Source of the DNA: Chryseobacterium lathyri
Lineage (GTDB): Bacteria > Bacteroidota > Bacteroidia > Flavobacteriales > Weeksellaceae
Direction of reading: 5' to 3'
Assembly (NCBI RefSeq): GCF_030812195.1
Contig: NZ_JAUSSF010000001.1
Coordinates: 248,001-312,000 of the forward strand
Length of the DNA: 64,000 bases
Part shown: positions 48,933-57,552 of the stretch, one piece after another
Layout of the letters: each line of letters starts with the position of its first letter
Numbering within the stretch: the first letter of the stretch is position 1
Position numbers and translations under genes: made by a program
The notes under the pieces: model-generated
Database searches by the model: none
The model's input: the letters and a program-made list of their open reading frames with translations, nothing else
What the model was told of the DNA's origin: nothing

Positions 48933-50603
48933 ATGTATAAAAGAAAACTATTACTCTTAACATTAGTTGCGGCGTTCCAGATGTCTTACGCTCAGAAAAA
49001 ACCGAACATCATCTACATTATGACCGATGATCATTCGTACCAAACTATCAGCGCATACGGAAGCAAAGTTTCAAAATTGGCTCCTACCCCCAATATAGAC
49101 AGATTAGCAAAAGAAGGAATTTTATTCGAAAAAGCTTTTGTTGAAAATTCTTTGTGTACGCCAAGTCGGGCTGCTCTGATGACTGGTTTGTATAGCCATC
49201 AGAACGGACAAAAGCAATTGGCAGAAGGCATCGATTCCACAAAAGTTTTCTTTTCAGAATCACTTCACGATGTTGGGTATCAAACGGCAATTGTAGGGAA
49301 ATGGCATATGTCGACCAGCCCAAAAGGTTTTGATTACTATAATATTTTGGATGATCAGGGAAAATATTACAACCCTACTTTCAAAAGTAAAATGACCAAC
49401 GACAAATATGTTCAGGAAAAAGGATATGCGACAAAACTGATTACACAGCATTCTTTGGAATTTTTGAATAGCCGCGACAAAAACAAACCTTTTTTATTGA
49501 TGGTTCATCACAAAGCACCGCACAGAAACTGGATGCCGGAACTGCAGTATTTAAATCTTTACGAAAATACAGAATTTCCCGTTCCCGAAAATTTCTGGGA
49601 CGATTATGTAGGAAAAGGTGTTGCTGCAAAAAACCAGAAAATGACTATCTCTAAAGATTTGGAATTGGTTCAGGATCTGAAAGTAGGAGAGTTGAATGCA
49701 GAAGCAAAAACGCCTTATGATAAATTTTCTTTCATGGCTCTTTCAGGAGAATTAGACCGATTAACACCCGAAGAAAGAGTAGTTTGGGATAAATTTTACA
49801 AGCCAAGAAATGAAAAATTCCTCAAAGCCAAATTAACAGGTAAGGAATTGGTGCTTTGGAAGTATCAGAATTATATGAGAGACTACGAAAGAGTCGTAAA
49901 ATCTGTAGATGATTCTGTAGGTGAAATTTTAGATTATTTAGATAAAAACCCGGAACTAAAAGAAAATACTATAGTTGTTTATACTTCAGATCAGGGGTTT
50001 TATATGGGAGAGCATAATTATTTTGACAAAAGATTTATGTATGAAGAATCTTTCAGAACACCATTATTGATGCGTTATCCGAAAGGGATCAAAGCTGGAA
50101 CACAATCTCAGGCTTTAGTTCAGAATATTGATTTTGCACCTACTTTTATTTCAATGGCTGGTGCTGAAAAATCTCCTGAAATGCCAGGAAATACTTTAGA
50201 ACCGTTATTCTCCGGTAAAGAACCAAAAGACTGGAGAAACAGTTTATATTATCATTATTACGATTATCCTGCGTTCCATTTGGTAAGAAAACACGATGGT
50301 GTAAGAACGGAGCGCTACAAGTTGATTCATTTCTATGGTGAAGGTGGACTCAGAGCCGTAAAAACAAAATTCCAAACGACTCCAGGATATAGAGAACACC
50401 GTGTATTGGAACTCCTTAAAAAAGTAGATTACATCCCTGAAGCACAGGATATTAATTATAATGAACTTTATGATCTGAAAAAAGATCCTAATGAAATGAA
50501 CAATCTCTACGGTAAACCGGGTTATGAAAAAATTACGGCAGAATTACAGACAAGATTAGACCAGTACAGACAAGATTTGAACGTTACAAAAGATGAATAT
50601 TAA
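48933..50603 (+). CDS. Exported type I sulfatase
   Basis: A 556-residue sulfatase with a signal peptide (...AAFQMSYAQ). Metal ligands Asp32-Asp33 are in IIYIMTDDHSY; Cys75 in NSLCTPSRAALMTG is the formylglycine precursor (C-x-P-S-R). Further marks: VGKWHMSTSPKGFDYYNILD followed by GKYYNP, APHRNWMPELQYL, and the metal-binding YTSDQGFYMGEHNYFDKRFM. The P-x-G-F-D-Y-Y-x-I-L and Y-Y-N-P elements recall the S1_11 N-acetylglucosamine-6-sulfatase group, but the specificity is not certain. It removes sulfate esters from a sugar or other alcohol in the periplasm. Activated by the FGE encoded just upstream. Confidence 0.92.
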   Translation: MYKRKLLLLTLVAAFQMSYAQKKPNIIYIMTDDHSYQTISAYGSKVSKLAPTPNIDRLAKEGILFEKAFVENSLCTPSRAALMTGLYSHQNGQKQLAEGIDSTKVFFSESLHDVGYQTAIVGKWHMSTSPKGFDYYNILDDQGKYYNPTFKSKMTNDKYVQEKGYATKLITQHSLEFLNSRDKNKPFLLMVHHKAPHRNWMPELQYLNLYENTEFPVPENFWDDYVGKGVAAKNQKMTISKDLELVQDLKVGELNAEAKTPYDKFSFMALSGELDRLTPEERVVWDKFYKPRNEKFLKAKLTGKELVLWKYQNYMRDYERVVKSVDDSVGEILDYLDKNPELKENTIVVYTSDQGFYMGEHNYFDKRFMYEESFRTPLLMRYPKGIKAGTQSQALVQNIDFAPTFISMAGAEKSPEMPGNTLEPLFSGKEPKDWRNSLYYHYYDYPAFHLVRKHDGVRTERYKLIHFYGEGGLRAVKTKFQTTPGYREHRVLELLKKVDYIPEAQDINYNELYDLKKDPNEMNNLYGKPGYEKITAELQTRLDQYRQDLNVTKDEY

Positions 50604-50742
50604 AATATGATAAACGACGGAACAATTCATTCTCTGTCTGCTTTTTCAGCTTCTCATAAATCAACAAAGCTGAACTATTTGCTCTACATAAAACAAAATT
50701 AACAATAAGAAAAACTAGGCTTTTGCGTAATACATTATCAAA

Positions 50743-51621
50743 ATGAAAAAATTAATCATAGCAAGTGCATTCCTTTTAGGATTAAGCACAATAAACGCTC
50801 AAAAATCAATACCATTATACAAAGGAAAAGCGCCGGGAACAGAAAACTGGACACAAAAAGAAGCTCAGCAATTCAACGAATTGTTCAAAACCGAAGTGGT
50901 TTTTAATGTAACGCAACCCTCAATGTTATTATTCGAAGCTGATAAAGCGAAAGCGAACGGAACAGTAATCGTTGTTGCCCCTGGTGGAGGTTTTCAAAGT
51001 TTATCCATTAATCGAGAAGGAATTGATGTTGCGAAAAAATTAGCCGAAAACGGAATCACAGCAGTCGTTTTAAAATACAGATTGCTGGAAACAAAATCCA
51101 ACGACCCAGCCAAAGAAATGATGGAGGGCATTAAAGACAGAAAAGCATTTGATGCGAAAACTGCACCGATTAAAGTAATGGCAGGCGAAGATATTAAAAC
51201 GGCAATCTCTTACATTAGGACCCATGCAAAAGAACTGAATATCAATCCTGAAAAATTAGGCGTAATAGGATTTTCTGCAGGTGCAAGCGTGATTTTGGAA
51301 AGCGTTCTTCACAGCAAAGATGCTTCAACGTTGCCCAATTTTGCGGCTTCTATTTATGGCGGACCAAGTCAGGAGATTTTAGATACTGAAATTCCAAAAT
51401 CATCACTTCCAATGTTTATTTGCGCAGCAAGTGATGACCAATTGAAACTCGCTCCAAAATCAGTTTTATTATACAACAAATGGCTGGAATCAGGACAGCC
51501 AACCGAACTTCACATCTACGAAAAAGGTGGTCACGGTTTCGGAATGGGAAAACAAAATCTTCCTGTTGATAAATGGTCGGATGTCTATTTGGATTGGTTG
51601 AGATTCCACAAGTTCTTATAA
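50743..51621 (+). CDS. Exported alpha/beta-hydrolase (esterase-like)
   Basis: A 292-residue secreted hydrolase (signal ending STINAQ). An oxyanion motif VAPGGGFQSLS (H-G-G-G-type), VVLKYRLLETKSNDP, the nucleophile Ser in LGVIGFSAGASVIL, the Asp region MFICAASDDQLKL and the His in EKGGHGFGMGKQ make a complete triad. The family contains acetyl-xylan and other carbohydrate esterases. Within this operon it probably removes acyl groups from the substrate. The gap to the sulfatase gene is 139 bases and to the nucleoside hydrolase gene 181 bases, larger than elsewhere in the operon, so internal promoters are possible. Confidence 0.87.
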   Translation: MKKLIIASAFLLGLSTINAQKSIPLYKGKAPGTENWTQKEAQQFNELFKTEVVFNVTQPSMLLFEADKAKANGTVIVVAPGGGFQSLSINREGIDVAKKLAENGITAVVLKYRLLETKSNDPAKEMMEGIKDRKAFDAKTAPIKVMAGEDIKTAISYIRTHAKELNINPEKLGVIGFSAGASVILESVLHSKDASTLPNFAASIYGGPSQEILDTEIPKSSLPMFICAASDDQLKLAPKSVLLYNKWLESGQPTELHIYEKGGHGFGMGKQNLPVDKWSDVYLDWLRFHKFL

Positions 51622-51802
51622 TATTTTGATTAAAGTCTCACGCAGATTGAGCAAATTTTGCAGATGATTGAATTAAAAATCTGCGAGAGATTCTAAACAC
51701 CATTTTTAGGCAGCCCCGAAGAGACGATTTACCAAAGGATAGGATAAAATCCTATTAGAAAAATAATCAACGCTCTTTTGTGGTTAATTCAAAACCAAAA
51801 CA

Positions 51803-52828
51803 ATGAAATCAATTTTTAATATCGTTTCTTTTTTTGCGGCAGTGGCTTTGCCCGCACAGTCTGCCGTGATTTCAGAAATGGACAAATACGTAAAACCGCG
51901 CTATCGTGTCATCGTTGACAACGATTTCGGTGGCGACCCGGATGGAATATTTCAGCTCGTTCATCAAATCCTTTCGCCTTCCACAGAAATTAAAGGAATT
52001 ATTGGTTCACATTTAAAACCAGGCGACCCATTTGATTCTTCTAAAGTTACCGCTGAAAATGCCGTGAAGAAAGTCAACGAAACGTTGGAAGTAATGAATC
52101 TTAAAAACAAATTTTCAGTTTTCCAAGGTTCAAATGACCAGTTGAAAGACTTGAAAACGCCAAACATTTCCGAAGGTGCAAAAGCAATTGTTGCAGAAGC
52201 AATGAAAGCGGATGAGAAAAATCCTTTGTTCGTGGTTTGTGGTGCAGGCCTGACGGAAGTTGCAAGTGCCTATTTAATGGAACCAAAAATCGCAGACAAA
52301 ATTATTGTCGTTTGGATTGGCGGTCCGGAATATCCCGATTTGGCAACACCACCTCCGGGTTACACCTCTTTAGAATACAATCTCGGAATCGACATCAAAG
52401 CAGTGCAGGTTGTTTTTAATGAATCCAATTTAAATATCTGGCAAATTCCGAGAAACGCGTACCGACAGACCTTGATGTCTTACGCAGAACTCATCACCAA
52501 AGTAAAACCTGAAGGGAAAACCGGAGATTATCTGACCGAAAAGATTGAAGATTTAATGAAAAGAGTTCAGAAGTTCAATCTGAAAATAGGTGAAACTTAC
52601 ATTATGGGCGATAGTCCTTTGGTCTTGTTGACAGCTTTACAATCTTCATTTGAAGCTGACCCGTCTTCGAGTTCTTATGCCATTAAAAATACTCCGAAAA
52701 TCAATGATAAAGGACTGTACGAATACAATCCGAAAGGTAGAAACATCAGAGTTTATACGCAACTCGACACTCGACTGATGTTCGAAGATTTCTATTCAAA
52801 ATTAAAATTATTCAATACTAAAAAATAA
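51803..52828 (+). CDS. Exported nucleoside-hydrolase-like protein
   Basis: A 341-residue protein of the inosine-uridine nucleoside N-ribohydrolase fold with a signal peptide (MKSIFNIVSFFAAVALPAQS). The calcium-binding N-terminal motif is VDNDFGGDPDGIFQL, a variant of the D-T-D-x-G-x-D-D of classic members. VVCGAGLTEVASAYLM, IVVWIGGPEYPD, EYNLGIDIKAVQVVF and MGDSPLVLL (in place of the usual H-D-P/A) follow. Exported relatives occur in polysaccharide loci of Bacteroidota and may act on N- or O-glycosides other than nucleosides. It starts 13 bases before the second GH3 gene's leader and is surely cotranscribed with it. Confidence 0.82.
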   Translation: MKSIFNIVSFFAAVALPAQSAVISEMDKYVKPRYRVIVDNDFGGDPDGIFQLVHQILSPSTEIKGIIGSHLKPGDPFDSSKVTAENAVKKVNETLEVMNLKNKFSVFQGSNDQLKDLKTPNISEGAKAIVAEAMKADEKNPLFVVCGAGLTEVASAYLMEPKIADKIIVVWIGGPEYPDLATPPPGYTSLEYNLGIDIKAVQVVFNESNLNIWQIPRNAYRQTLMSYAELITKVKPEGKTGDYLTEKIEDLMKRVQKFNLKIGETYIMGDSPLVLLTALQSSFEADPSSSSYAIKNTPKINDKGLYEYNPKGRNIRVYTQLDTRLMFEDFYSKLKLFNTKK

Positions 52829-52841
52829 ATAATATCTACAT

Positions 52842-55301
52842 ATGAAAAAGAATATATCAACACTGATAGGACTTTCTCAGAAAGCAAAATACTCAGGATT
52901 ATTTTTGGCTTTATTGGTTGCATCGCCGTTTGCGAATGCTCAGACTAAAAATGCAACGGTAACGGTTGATGGAAAAACATTTAGAGATTCCAACAAAAAC
53001 GGAAAATTAGATATTTGGGAAGACACACGTCTTTCGGTTGATAAAAGAATTGACGCCATCATCAAGCAAATGACCAACGAAGAAAAAGTAAATCTTCTCA
53101 TTGGAACCGGAATGCCCGGAATTGAAGTTCTGACAGGTCCTGTCGGAGATTCAAAACAAGGTCTGGTTCCCGGAGCTGCTGGTGGAACGGATTCTTTTGA
53201 CCGTTTCGGAATTCCTGCGACGATTGTTGCGGATGGTCCTGCTGGTTTAAGAATTCAACCGACAAGAGAAAATGATTCTAAAACCTATTATGCAACGGCA
53301 TTTCCGGTTGGAACAGCTTTGGCTTCAACCTGGAATAAATCATTGCTGGAGCAGGTTGGAAAAGCAATGGGAAATGAAGTGAAAGAATATGGGGTTGATG
53401 TACTTCTAGCGCCGGCTTTGAACATTCACAGAAATCCATTGAACGGAAGAAACTTTGAATATTATTCTGAAGACCCTTTAATATCTGGGAAAACTGCGGC
53501 TGCCATCGTTAACGGAATCCAGTCTCAGGGTGTGGGAACTTCCATCAAACATTTTGCTGTGAATAACGAAGAAACCAACCGTTTGACCATCAATGCACAC
53601 GTTTCCGAAAGAGCGATGAGAGAATTGTATTTAAGAAACTTCGAAATAACCGTTAAAGAATCCCAGCCTTGGACAGTGATGTCGTCTTACAACAAAGTGA
53701 ACGGCGTTTATACATCAGATTCTAAAGATTTACTGACGCAGGTTTTGAGAAACGAATGGGGTTTCAAAGGCATTGTAATGACCGACTGGTTCGGAGGATT
53801 TCCAGGTTTTGAATCGATTAGAAGCGGAGGAATTTCTGATGTTGTAAAACAGATGAACGCAGGAAATGACCTTTTGATGCCGGGAATTCCTGCTCAGAAA
53901 AAAGTATTGTTGGCAGCTTTAGAATCCGGGAAATTGTCTCAGGAAGTGGCAAATCTTAATGTAAAAAGAATCTTGGAATATGTTTTCAAAACACCAACTT
54001 TCGCTCAATATAAATACAGTGATAAACCAAATCTATCTGAACACGCAGAAGTGACGAGAAGTGCTGCAACAGAAGGAATGGTTTTGCTTAAAAATGAGAA
54101 GAATGCGTTGCCATTTGCCGATAAACAAAAAGAAGTTTCATTATTCGGAGTGACTTCTTACGCTTGGATTACAGGTGGAACGGGAAGCGGAAGTGTGAAC
54201 AACAAACACACCGTTTCTCTTTTGGAAGGTCTGAATTCGGCTGGTTACAAATTAGACAAAGAATTAGTTGATTTATACAAACCTCACGCTGAAAAAGAAG
54301 CCGCAACAGAATTGGCCGAAAGAAAGAAAAAAGGAATTCTCGGACTTCCGGGTAGATTGTCTGAAATGAAAATGGACGATGCTTTCCTGGCTAAAAAAGC
54401 AGAAACTTCTGAAATTGCTTTTGTGACTTTGGGAAGAAACTCAGGTGAAGGTGGTGATAGAGTAGTGAATGAGGATTTCAATCTGGCAACAGAAGAGATC
54501 GAAATGCTGGATAAAATCTCCAAAGCTTTCCATGCAAAAGGGAAGAAAGTTGTTGTGATTCTGAACATTGGTGGTGTCATCGAAACCGCTTCGTGGAAAG
54601 ATAAAGTGGATGCAATTCTTTTAGCTTGGCAACCGGGTCAGGAAGGCGGACATTCCGTAGCTGACGTGGTTTCCGGAAAAGTAAATCCTTCAGGAAAATT
54701 GACGATGACGTTCCCTGTGAATTATGCAGACCACGCTTCAGCAAAGAATTTTCCTGGCGTTCCTGCTGATAATCCGCAGGATGTGACATACGAAGAAGGT
54801 GTTTATGTGGGTTACCGTTATTTCAATACCTTCAATGTGAAGCCATCTTACGAATTCGGTTTTGGGAAGTCTTACACCGATTTTGCTTACAGTAATTTAA
54901 AATTGAATTCTAAAACTTTCAATAACAAGTTAGAAGTAACGGTTGAAGTGAGGAACACAGGAAAAGTTGCAGGAAAAGAAGTTGTAGAATTATATATTTC
55001 AGCTCCAGGTAAAAGTATCGACAAACCAAAATCTGAATTGAAAGCTTATGCTAAAACAAAAGACTTGAAACCGGGAGAATCTCAAATGATTACTTTGACT
55101 CTTAATCCGAAAGATCTGGCTTCTTTTGAAACTGCAAAATCAGCTTGGGTTGTAGAAGTCGGAAATTATAAAGTGTCTGTTGGAGCATCTTCATTGGACA
55201 TCAAACAAACTGCAGAATTCTCAGTTCCTAAAGAATTGGTGGTTGAAAAAGTTCAGCATATTTTGCCTGCGGACACAAAATTTGAAGATTTGAAGCCTTA
55301 G
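52842..55301 (+). CDS. Exported GH3 beta-glucosidase-like enzyme (second copy)
   Basis: An 819-residue GH3 enzyme with the full three-domain layout. A signal peptide (ending SPFANAQ) is followed by an EF-hand-like loop FRDSNKNGKLDIWEDTRLSV. The TIM barrel has IVADGPAGLRIQ, IKHFAVNNEETNR (Lys-His pair), WTVMSSYNKVNGVYTSD and the nucleophile Asp in GIVMTDWFGG. The sandwich domain carries the acid/base Glu candidate in GRNSGEGGDR, and the C-terminal fibronectin-III-like domain begins near VTVEVRNTGKVAGKEVVELY. It should release glucose or a related sugar from a beta-glycoside in the periplasm. It is the last gene of the operon. Confidence 0.93.
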   Translation: MKKNISTLIGLSQKAKYSGLFLALLVASPFANAQTKNATVTVDGKTFRDSNKNGKLDIWEDTRLSVDKRIDAIIKQMTNEEKVNLLIGTGMPGIEVLTGPVGDSKQGLVPGAAGGTDSFDRFGIPATIVADGPAGLRIQPTRENDSKTYYATAFPVGTALASTWNKSLLEQVGKAMGNEVKEYGVDVLLAPALNIHRNPLNGRNFEYYSEDPLISGKTAAAIVNGIQSQGVGTSIKHFAVNNEETNRLTINAHVSERAMRELYLRNFEITVKESQPWTVMSSYNKVNGVYTSDSKDLLTQVLRNEWGFKGIVMTDWFGGFPGFESIRSGGISDVVKQMNAGNDLLMPGIPAQKKVLLAALESGKLSQEVANLNVKRILEYVFKTPTFAQYKYSDKPNLSEHAEVTRSAATEGMVLLKNEKNALPFADKQKEVSLFGVTSYAWITGGTGSGSVNNKHTVSLLEGLNSAGYKLDKELVDLYKPHAEKEAATELAERKKKGILGLPGRLSEMKMDDAFLAKKAETSEIAFVTLGRNSGEGGDRVVNEDFNLATEEIEMLDKISKAFHAKGKKVVVILNIGGVIETASWKDKVDAILLAWQPGQEGGHSVADVVSGKVNPSGKLTMTFPVNYADHASAKNFPGVPADNPQDVTYEEGVYVGYRYFNTFNVKPSYEFGFGKSYTDFAYSNLKLNSKTFNNKLEVTVEVRNTGKVAGKEVVELYISAPGKSIDKPKSELKAYAKTKDLKPGESQMITLTLNPKDLASFETAKSAWVVEVGNYKVSVGASSLDIKQTAEFSVPKELVVEKVQHILPADTKFEDLKP

Positions 55302-55350
55302 ATTTTAATTACAAATTTAATGACTCAAAACAAACAAGTAATTATCAACA

Positions 55351-55374
55351 AAAGAGGCTTTCTTTAGCCTCTTT
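55351..55374 (+). terminator. Terminator of the receptor/GH3/sulfatase operon
   Basis: A 9-base stem AAAGAGGCT / AGCCTCTTT with a 6-base loop, followed by TT, about 50 bases after the GH3 stop. Confidence 0.8.
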
Positions 55375-55438
55375 TTAAATTTTATGTATATGATAAACTA
55401 TGAAGTTCAGTCGAAAAGAAGCTATACTGTTCCTCCGA

Positions 55439-55600
55439 TTACCATTTAAACGATAAAAATTCGGCGGCAATTTTTTTGTTTTTGTCTTTCCTGGCCAGGT
55501 TTCTTTTACTCTGAGCGGCTATAGTAAAAGCGTTGATGAGCAATGTGAGCATTAAGATCTTTTTTTTCCATTTTCTTATCGATAATTTAGTGTTAGACAA
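55439..55600 (-). CDS. Putative small exported peptide (TTG start)
   Basis: A minus-strand frame of 53 codons beginning at TTG: MSNTKLSIRKWKKKILMLTL, LINAFTIAAQSKRNLARKDK, then KIAAEFLSFKW. A basic region, a hydrophobic core and A-A-Q form a convincing signal peptide, leaving a mature peptide of about 23 mostly charged residues. An ATG exists only inside the signal (residue 17). It could be a real small secreted peptide or the 5' remnant of a longer exported protein. The region 55601-56023 upstream of it holds nothing I can support. Confidence 0.45.
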   Translation of the reverse strand: MSNTKLSIRKWKKKILMLTLLINAFTIAAQSKRNLARKDKNKKIAAEFLSFKW

Positions 55601-56023
55601 GCTATAACAAATCTTGAGAGTGATAATGTGTTCTGTTTACCGTTAGTGATAGTTCTTTCTGCTTGATGAGTATCTAAGTAAAATAGATAGTTCTTTTTTT
55701 TGGTTGCTGCAATTGTTTGATTTTCAACAGTATAAAAATTTTCTTTTCATTCAATTAGTGAACTTGGAAGGATTATCATGGAACCGTCTAATACAAGATT
55801 TAAATTGGATTTTGAATTTAAATATTTGATTATAAGTTGTTTGTGGAATTTTTTAAACAGTTCGAATCCTGTCGGGTTCATGTCAATAATAAAGAGTTTT
55901 AGCCTAAAAATCGTCTTAAAAAGATAAAATATTGGTTTTTTAAGAAAGGAATTATGTTTGGAAAACAAAGAAAAGGATGTAAAATACTTTAAATGCTTTG
56001 ATTGATAAGTATTTATAAATAAA

Positions 56024-56061
56024 ATGACACCATTTGGCCTAAATTGTCCTAATGGTGTCAT
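56024..56061 (-). terminator. Hairpin terminator of the tRNA-Arg transcript
   Basis: An 11-base perfect stem ATGACACCATT / AATGGTGTCAT with further G-C pairs inside. On the minus strand it is followed by TTATTTAT, just downstream of the tRNA 3' end. Confidence 0.7.
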
Positions 56062-56065
56062 AAAG

Positions 56066-56137
56066 TGACCGCAGAAGGATTCGAACCCTCACTGTCGGAG
56101 CCGAAATCCGAAGTTCTATCCATTAAACTATGCAGCC
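56066..56137 (-). tRNA. tRNA-Arg (UCG)
   Basis: The minus strand folds into a complete cloverleaf of 72 bases: acceptor GGCTGCA / TGCGGTC with discriminator A; D arm GTTT / GAAC; anticodon stem TCGGA / TCCGA around the loop TTTCGGC, giving anticodon TCG (plus-strand 56102-56104); T arm GAGGG-TTCGAAT-CCTTC. CCA is not encoded. It decodes CGA. A hairpin terminator follows. Confidence 0.93.
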
Positions 56138-56424
56138 ATGTCCATCAGCAGTGAATAACCTCAAAAAACTTATCACTCATGATTTCCAACTGCGAAAATA
56201 CTGATTTTTTTACAATTTATGAAGTCTGTAAAAGTTTAATTCCAAAATCATCGCAAGATAAAATTATCCTTTTACAACAGGCATCAATTGAAGGAGTGAC
56301 AAATAATTAAAGCTCAGTTATTTAAAAATAGAATGTCCTGCCAATTTAAAGTTAAAAATATAAAATTGTTGAAGCAATGTTTCACTTTAGTGAATAGATC
56401 ACGAATACATAAAAGTTATTTGAT
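56138..56424. other. Intergenic region, possible 43-residue frame
   Basis: A plus-strand frame at 56179-56310 reads MISNCENTDFFTIYEVCKSL and continues IPKSSQDKIILLQQASIEGV to a stop. The composition is protein-like, but there is no promoter, signal peptide or family, and a frame of this length can arise by chance in such DNA. Nothing else is seen. Confidence 0.25.
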
Positions 56425-56712
56425 TTATCTGCGGGGACGTGCACTGTCTGATACTGCTGCATTGATATTACCGGTGGCGTTACCTGTATTGTTATTGCTT
56501 GTTTTTCTGCCGCCTATATGAGTTTTTGTATTTATACTGTCCCGAGCTGCTGTACTGTTTTCGGAGATCCGGGGCGATGAGGCGGCTGTATCAGGATAGG
56601 CACTTTGTGTATTGACTGAATCAGCAGAACCGGTATTTGTATCTGTATTTTTTTGTTTACAGGCTAAAACAATGAAGCTTATAGCAATCATTGGTAAGAA
56701 TAAATTTTTCAT
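56425..56712 (-). CDS. Small Ser/Thr/Asn-rich lipoprotein
   Basis: A 95-residue protein with a lipoprotein signal MKNLFLPMIAISFIVLACKQ (lipobox V-L-A-C, lipidated Cys18). The mature part is disordered and rich in N, T, S, D and A (KNTDTNTGSADSVNTQSAYP ... SNNNTGNATGNINAAVSDSA), ending in ARPRR. It is probably anchored in the outer membrane or the outer leaflet of the inner membrane. No domain is recognised. Low-complexity lipoproteins like this are common and poorly conserved. It stands alone between the tRNA and the Hsp20 gene. Confidence 0.7.
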   Translation of the reverse strand: MKNLFLPMIAISFIVLACKQKNTDTNTGSADSVNTQSAYPDTAASSPRISENSTAARDSINTKTHIGGRKTSNNNTGNATGNINAAVSDSARPRR

Positions 56713-56990
56713 ACGTTATTTTAATGGTGGTTAGTGTCTGTTGAATGCTTTAGTTACCCAAAATTAGATATTTACTCATTATTATGTCTATGAGTGAGAT
56801 CATAATACATTAGCAGATAGAGTTGCTGGGATGATTACCAGCGGGAACAAAATAATAATGAAGACTTTCTAATCCTTCAGCTTAAAATAAAACAGGAATT
56901 TTTAAAAGGTAAAGTGAAATTTTGTCAGTTTTTGTGAAAAAAAAGCACATTTTCCAGCATGGTATTTTTTTTGATATTTTTCTAATATAC

Positions 56991-57002
56991 AGCTGGCCAG
57001 CT
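56991..57002. promoter_or_regulatory. 12-base palindrome upstream of the Hsp20 gene
   Basis: AGCTGGCCAGCT is a perfect palindrome, unusually G/C-rich for the surrounding AT-rich leader, 47 bases before the Hsp20 ATG. It may be a repressor site. The rest of 56713-57048 shows nothing recognisable. Confidence 0.35.
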
Positions 57003-57048
57003 AATTGTGTTATAAAATGATTGTTTAACTTAATTTAAAAGGATTATT

Positions 57049-57498
57049 ATGAATCTTATTAAAAGAAACTCGAATGGATATTCAACCCTTCCCAGTCTTT
57101 TCGATGATTTTTTTAATCGTGAACTTTTTAACTGGGGAAATAACAATTATTCATCGACTAGTACAACGGTTCCTTCGGTTAATATCAGGGAAAACGAAGA
57201 CGCTTATGAGGTGCAGATTGCCGCACCGGGTATGGACAAAAAAGATTTTGAGGTAAAACTTGATGGAAACCTTTTGACTATTTCATCCTCTAAGGAGGAT
57301 AGCAGTGAAAGGGAGGAGAACAATTTTACCCGCAAGGAATTCAGCTATCAATCTTTCAAAAGAAGTCTGGAACTTCCAAAGGATGTTGTCGATCAGGATA
57401 ATATCAATGCAAAGTATGAGAATGGGCTGCTTTTACTGACTATTCCTAAGAAAGAGGATGCCAAGCAGAAACCACCACGATTAATCGAAATATCCTAA
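57049..57498 (+). CDS. Small heat-shock protein, Hsp20/alpha-crystallin
   Basis: A 149-residue small heat-shock protein. A short N-terminal arm (FDDFFNRELFNWGNNNYSST) is followed by the alpha-crystallin domain: VNIRENEDAYEVQIAAPGMD, KKDFEVKLDGNLLTISSSKE, FSYQSFKRSLELPKDVVDQD and the A-x-x-x-N-G-x-L motif AKYENGLLLLTIPK, then the I-x-I-like tail RLIEIS. It forms oligomers that hold unfolded proteins in the cytoplasm. Its own terminator follows, so it is monocistronic. A palindrome in its leader region may carry heat or stress control. Confidence 0.95.
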   Translation: MNLIKRNSNGYSTLPSLFDDFFNRELFNWGNNNYSSTSTTVPSVNIRENEDAYEVQIAAPGMDKKDFEVKLDGNLLTISSSKEDSSEREENNFTRKEFSYQSFKRSLELPKDVVDQDNINAKYENGLLLLTIPKKEDAKQKPPRLIEIS

Positions 57499-57525
57499 GA
57501 TAATTCCAATTGTCATGAAACTAAG

Positions 57526-57552
57526 AAAGAAGGCCTAAAAAGGGTCTTCTTT
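57526..57552 (+). terminator. Intrinsic terminator of the Hsp20 gene
   Basis: A 10-base stem AAAGAAGGCC / GGTCTTCTTT with one G-T pair and a 7-base loop, followed by TTTTATTG. Confidence 0.8.

Noticed and set aside
55747..56061. 104-codon minus-strand frame downstream of the tRNA-Arg
   Set aside because: It starts inside the tRNA terminator hairpin, is low-complexity (Phe, Lys, Ile, Leu), and has no promoter or family; most likely chance in AT-rich DNA.
56179..56310. 43-codon plus-strand frame near the lipoprotein gene
   Set aside because: Composition is protein-like, but there is no signal, promoter or family, and the length is within chance expectation.
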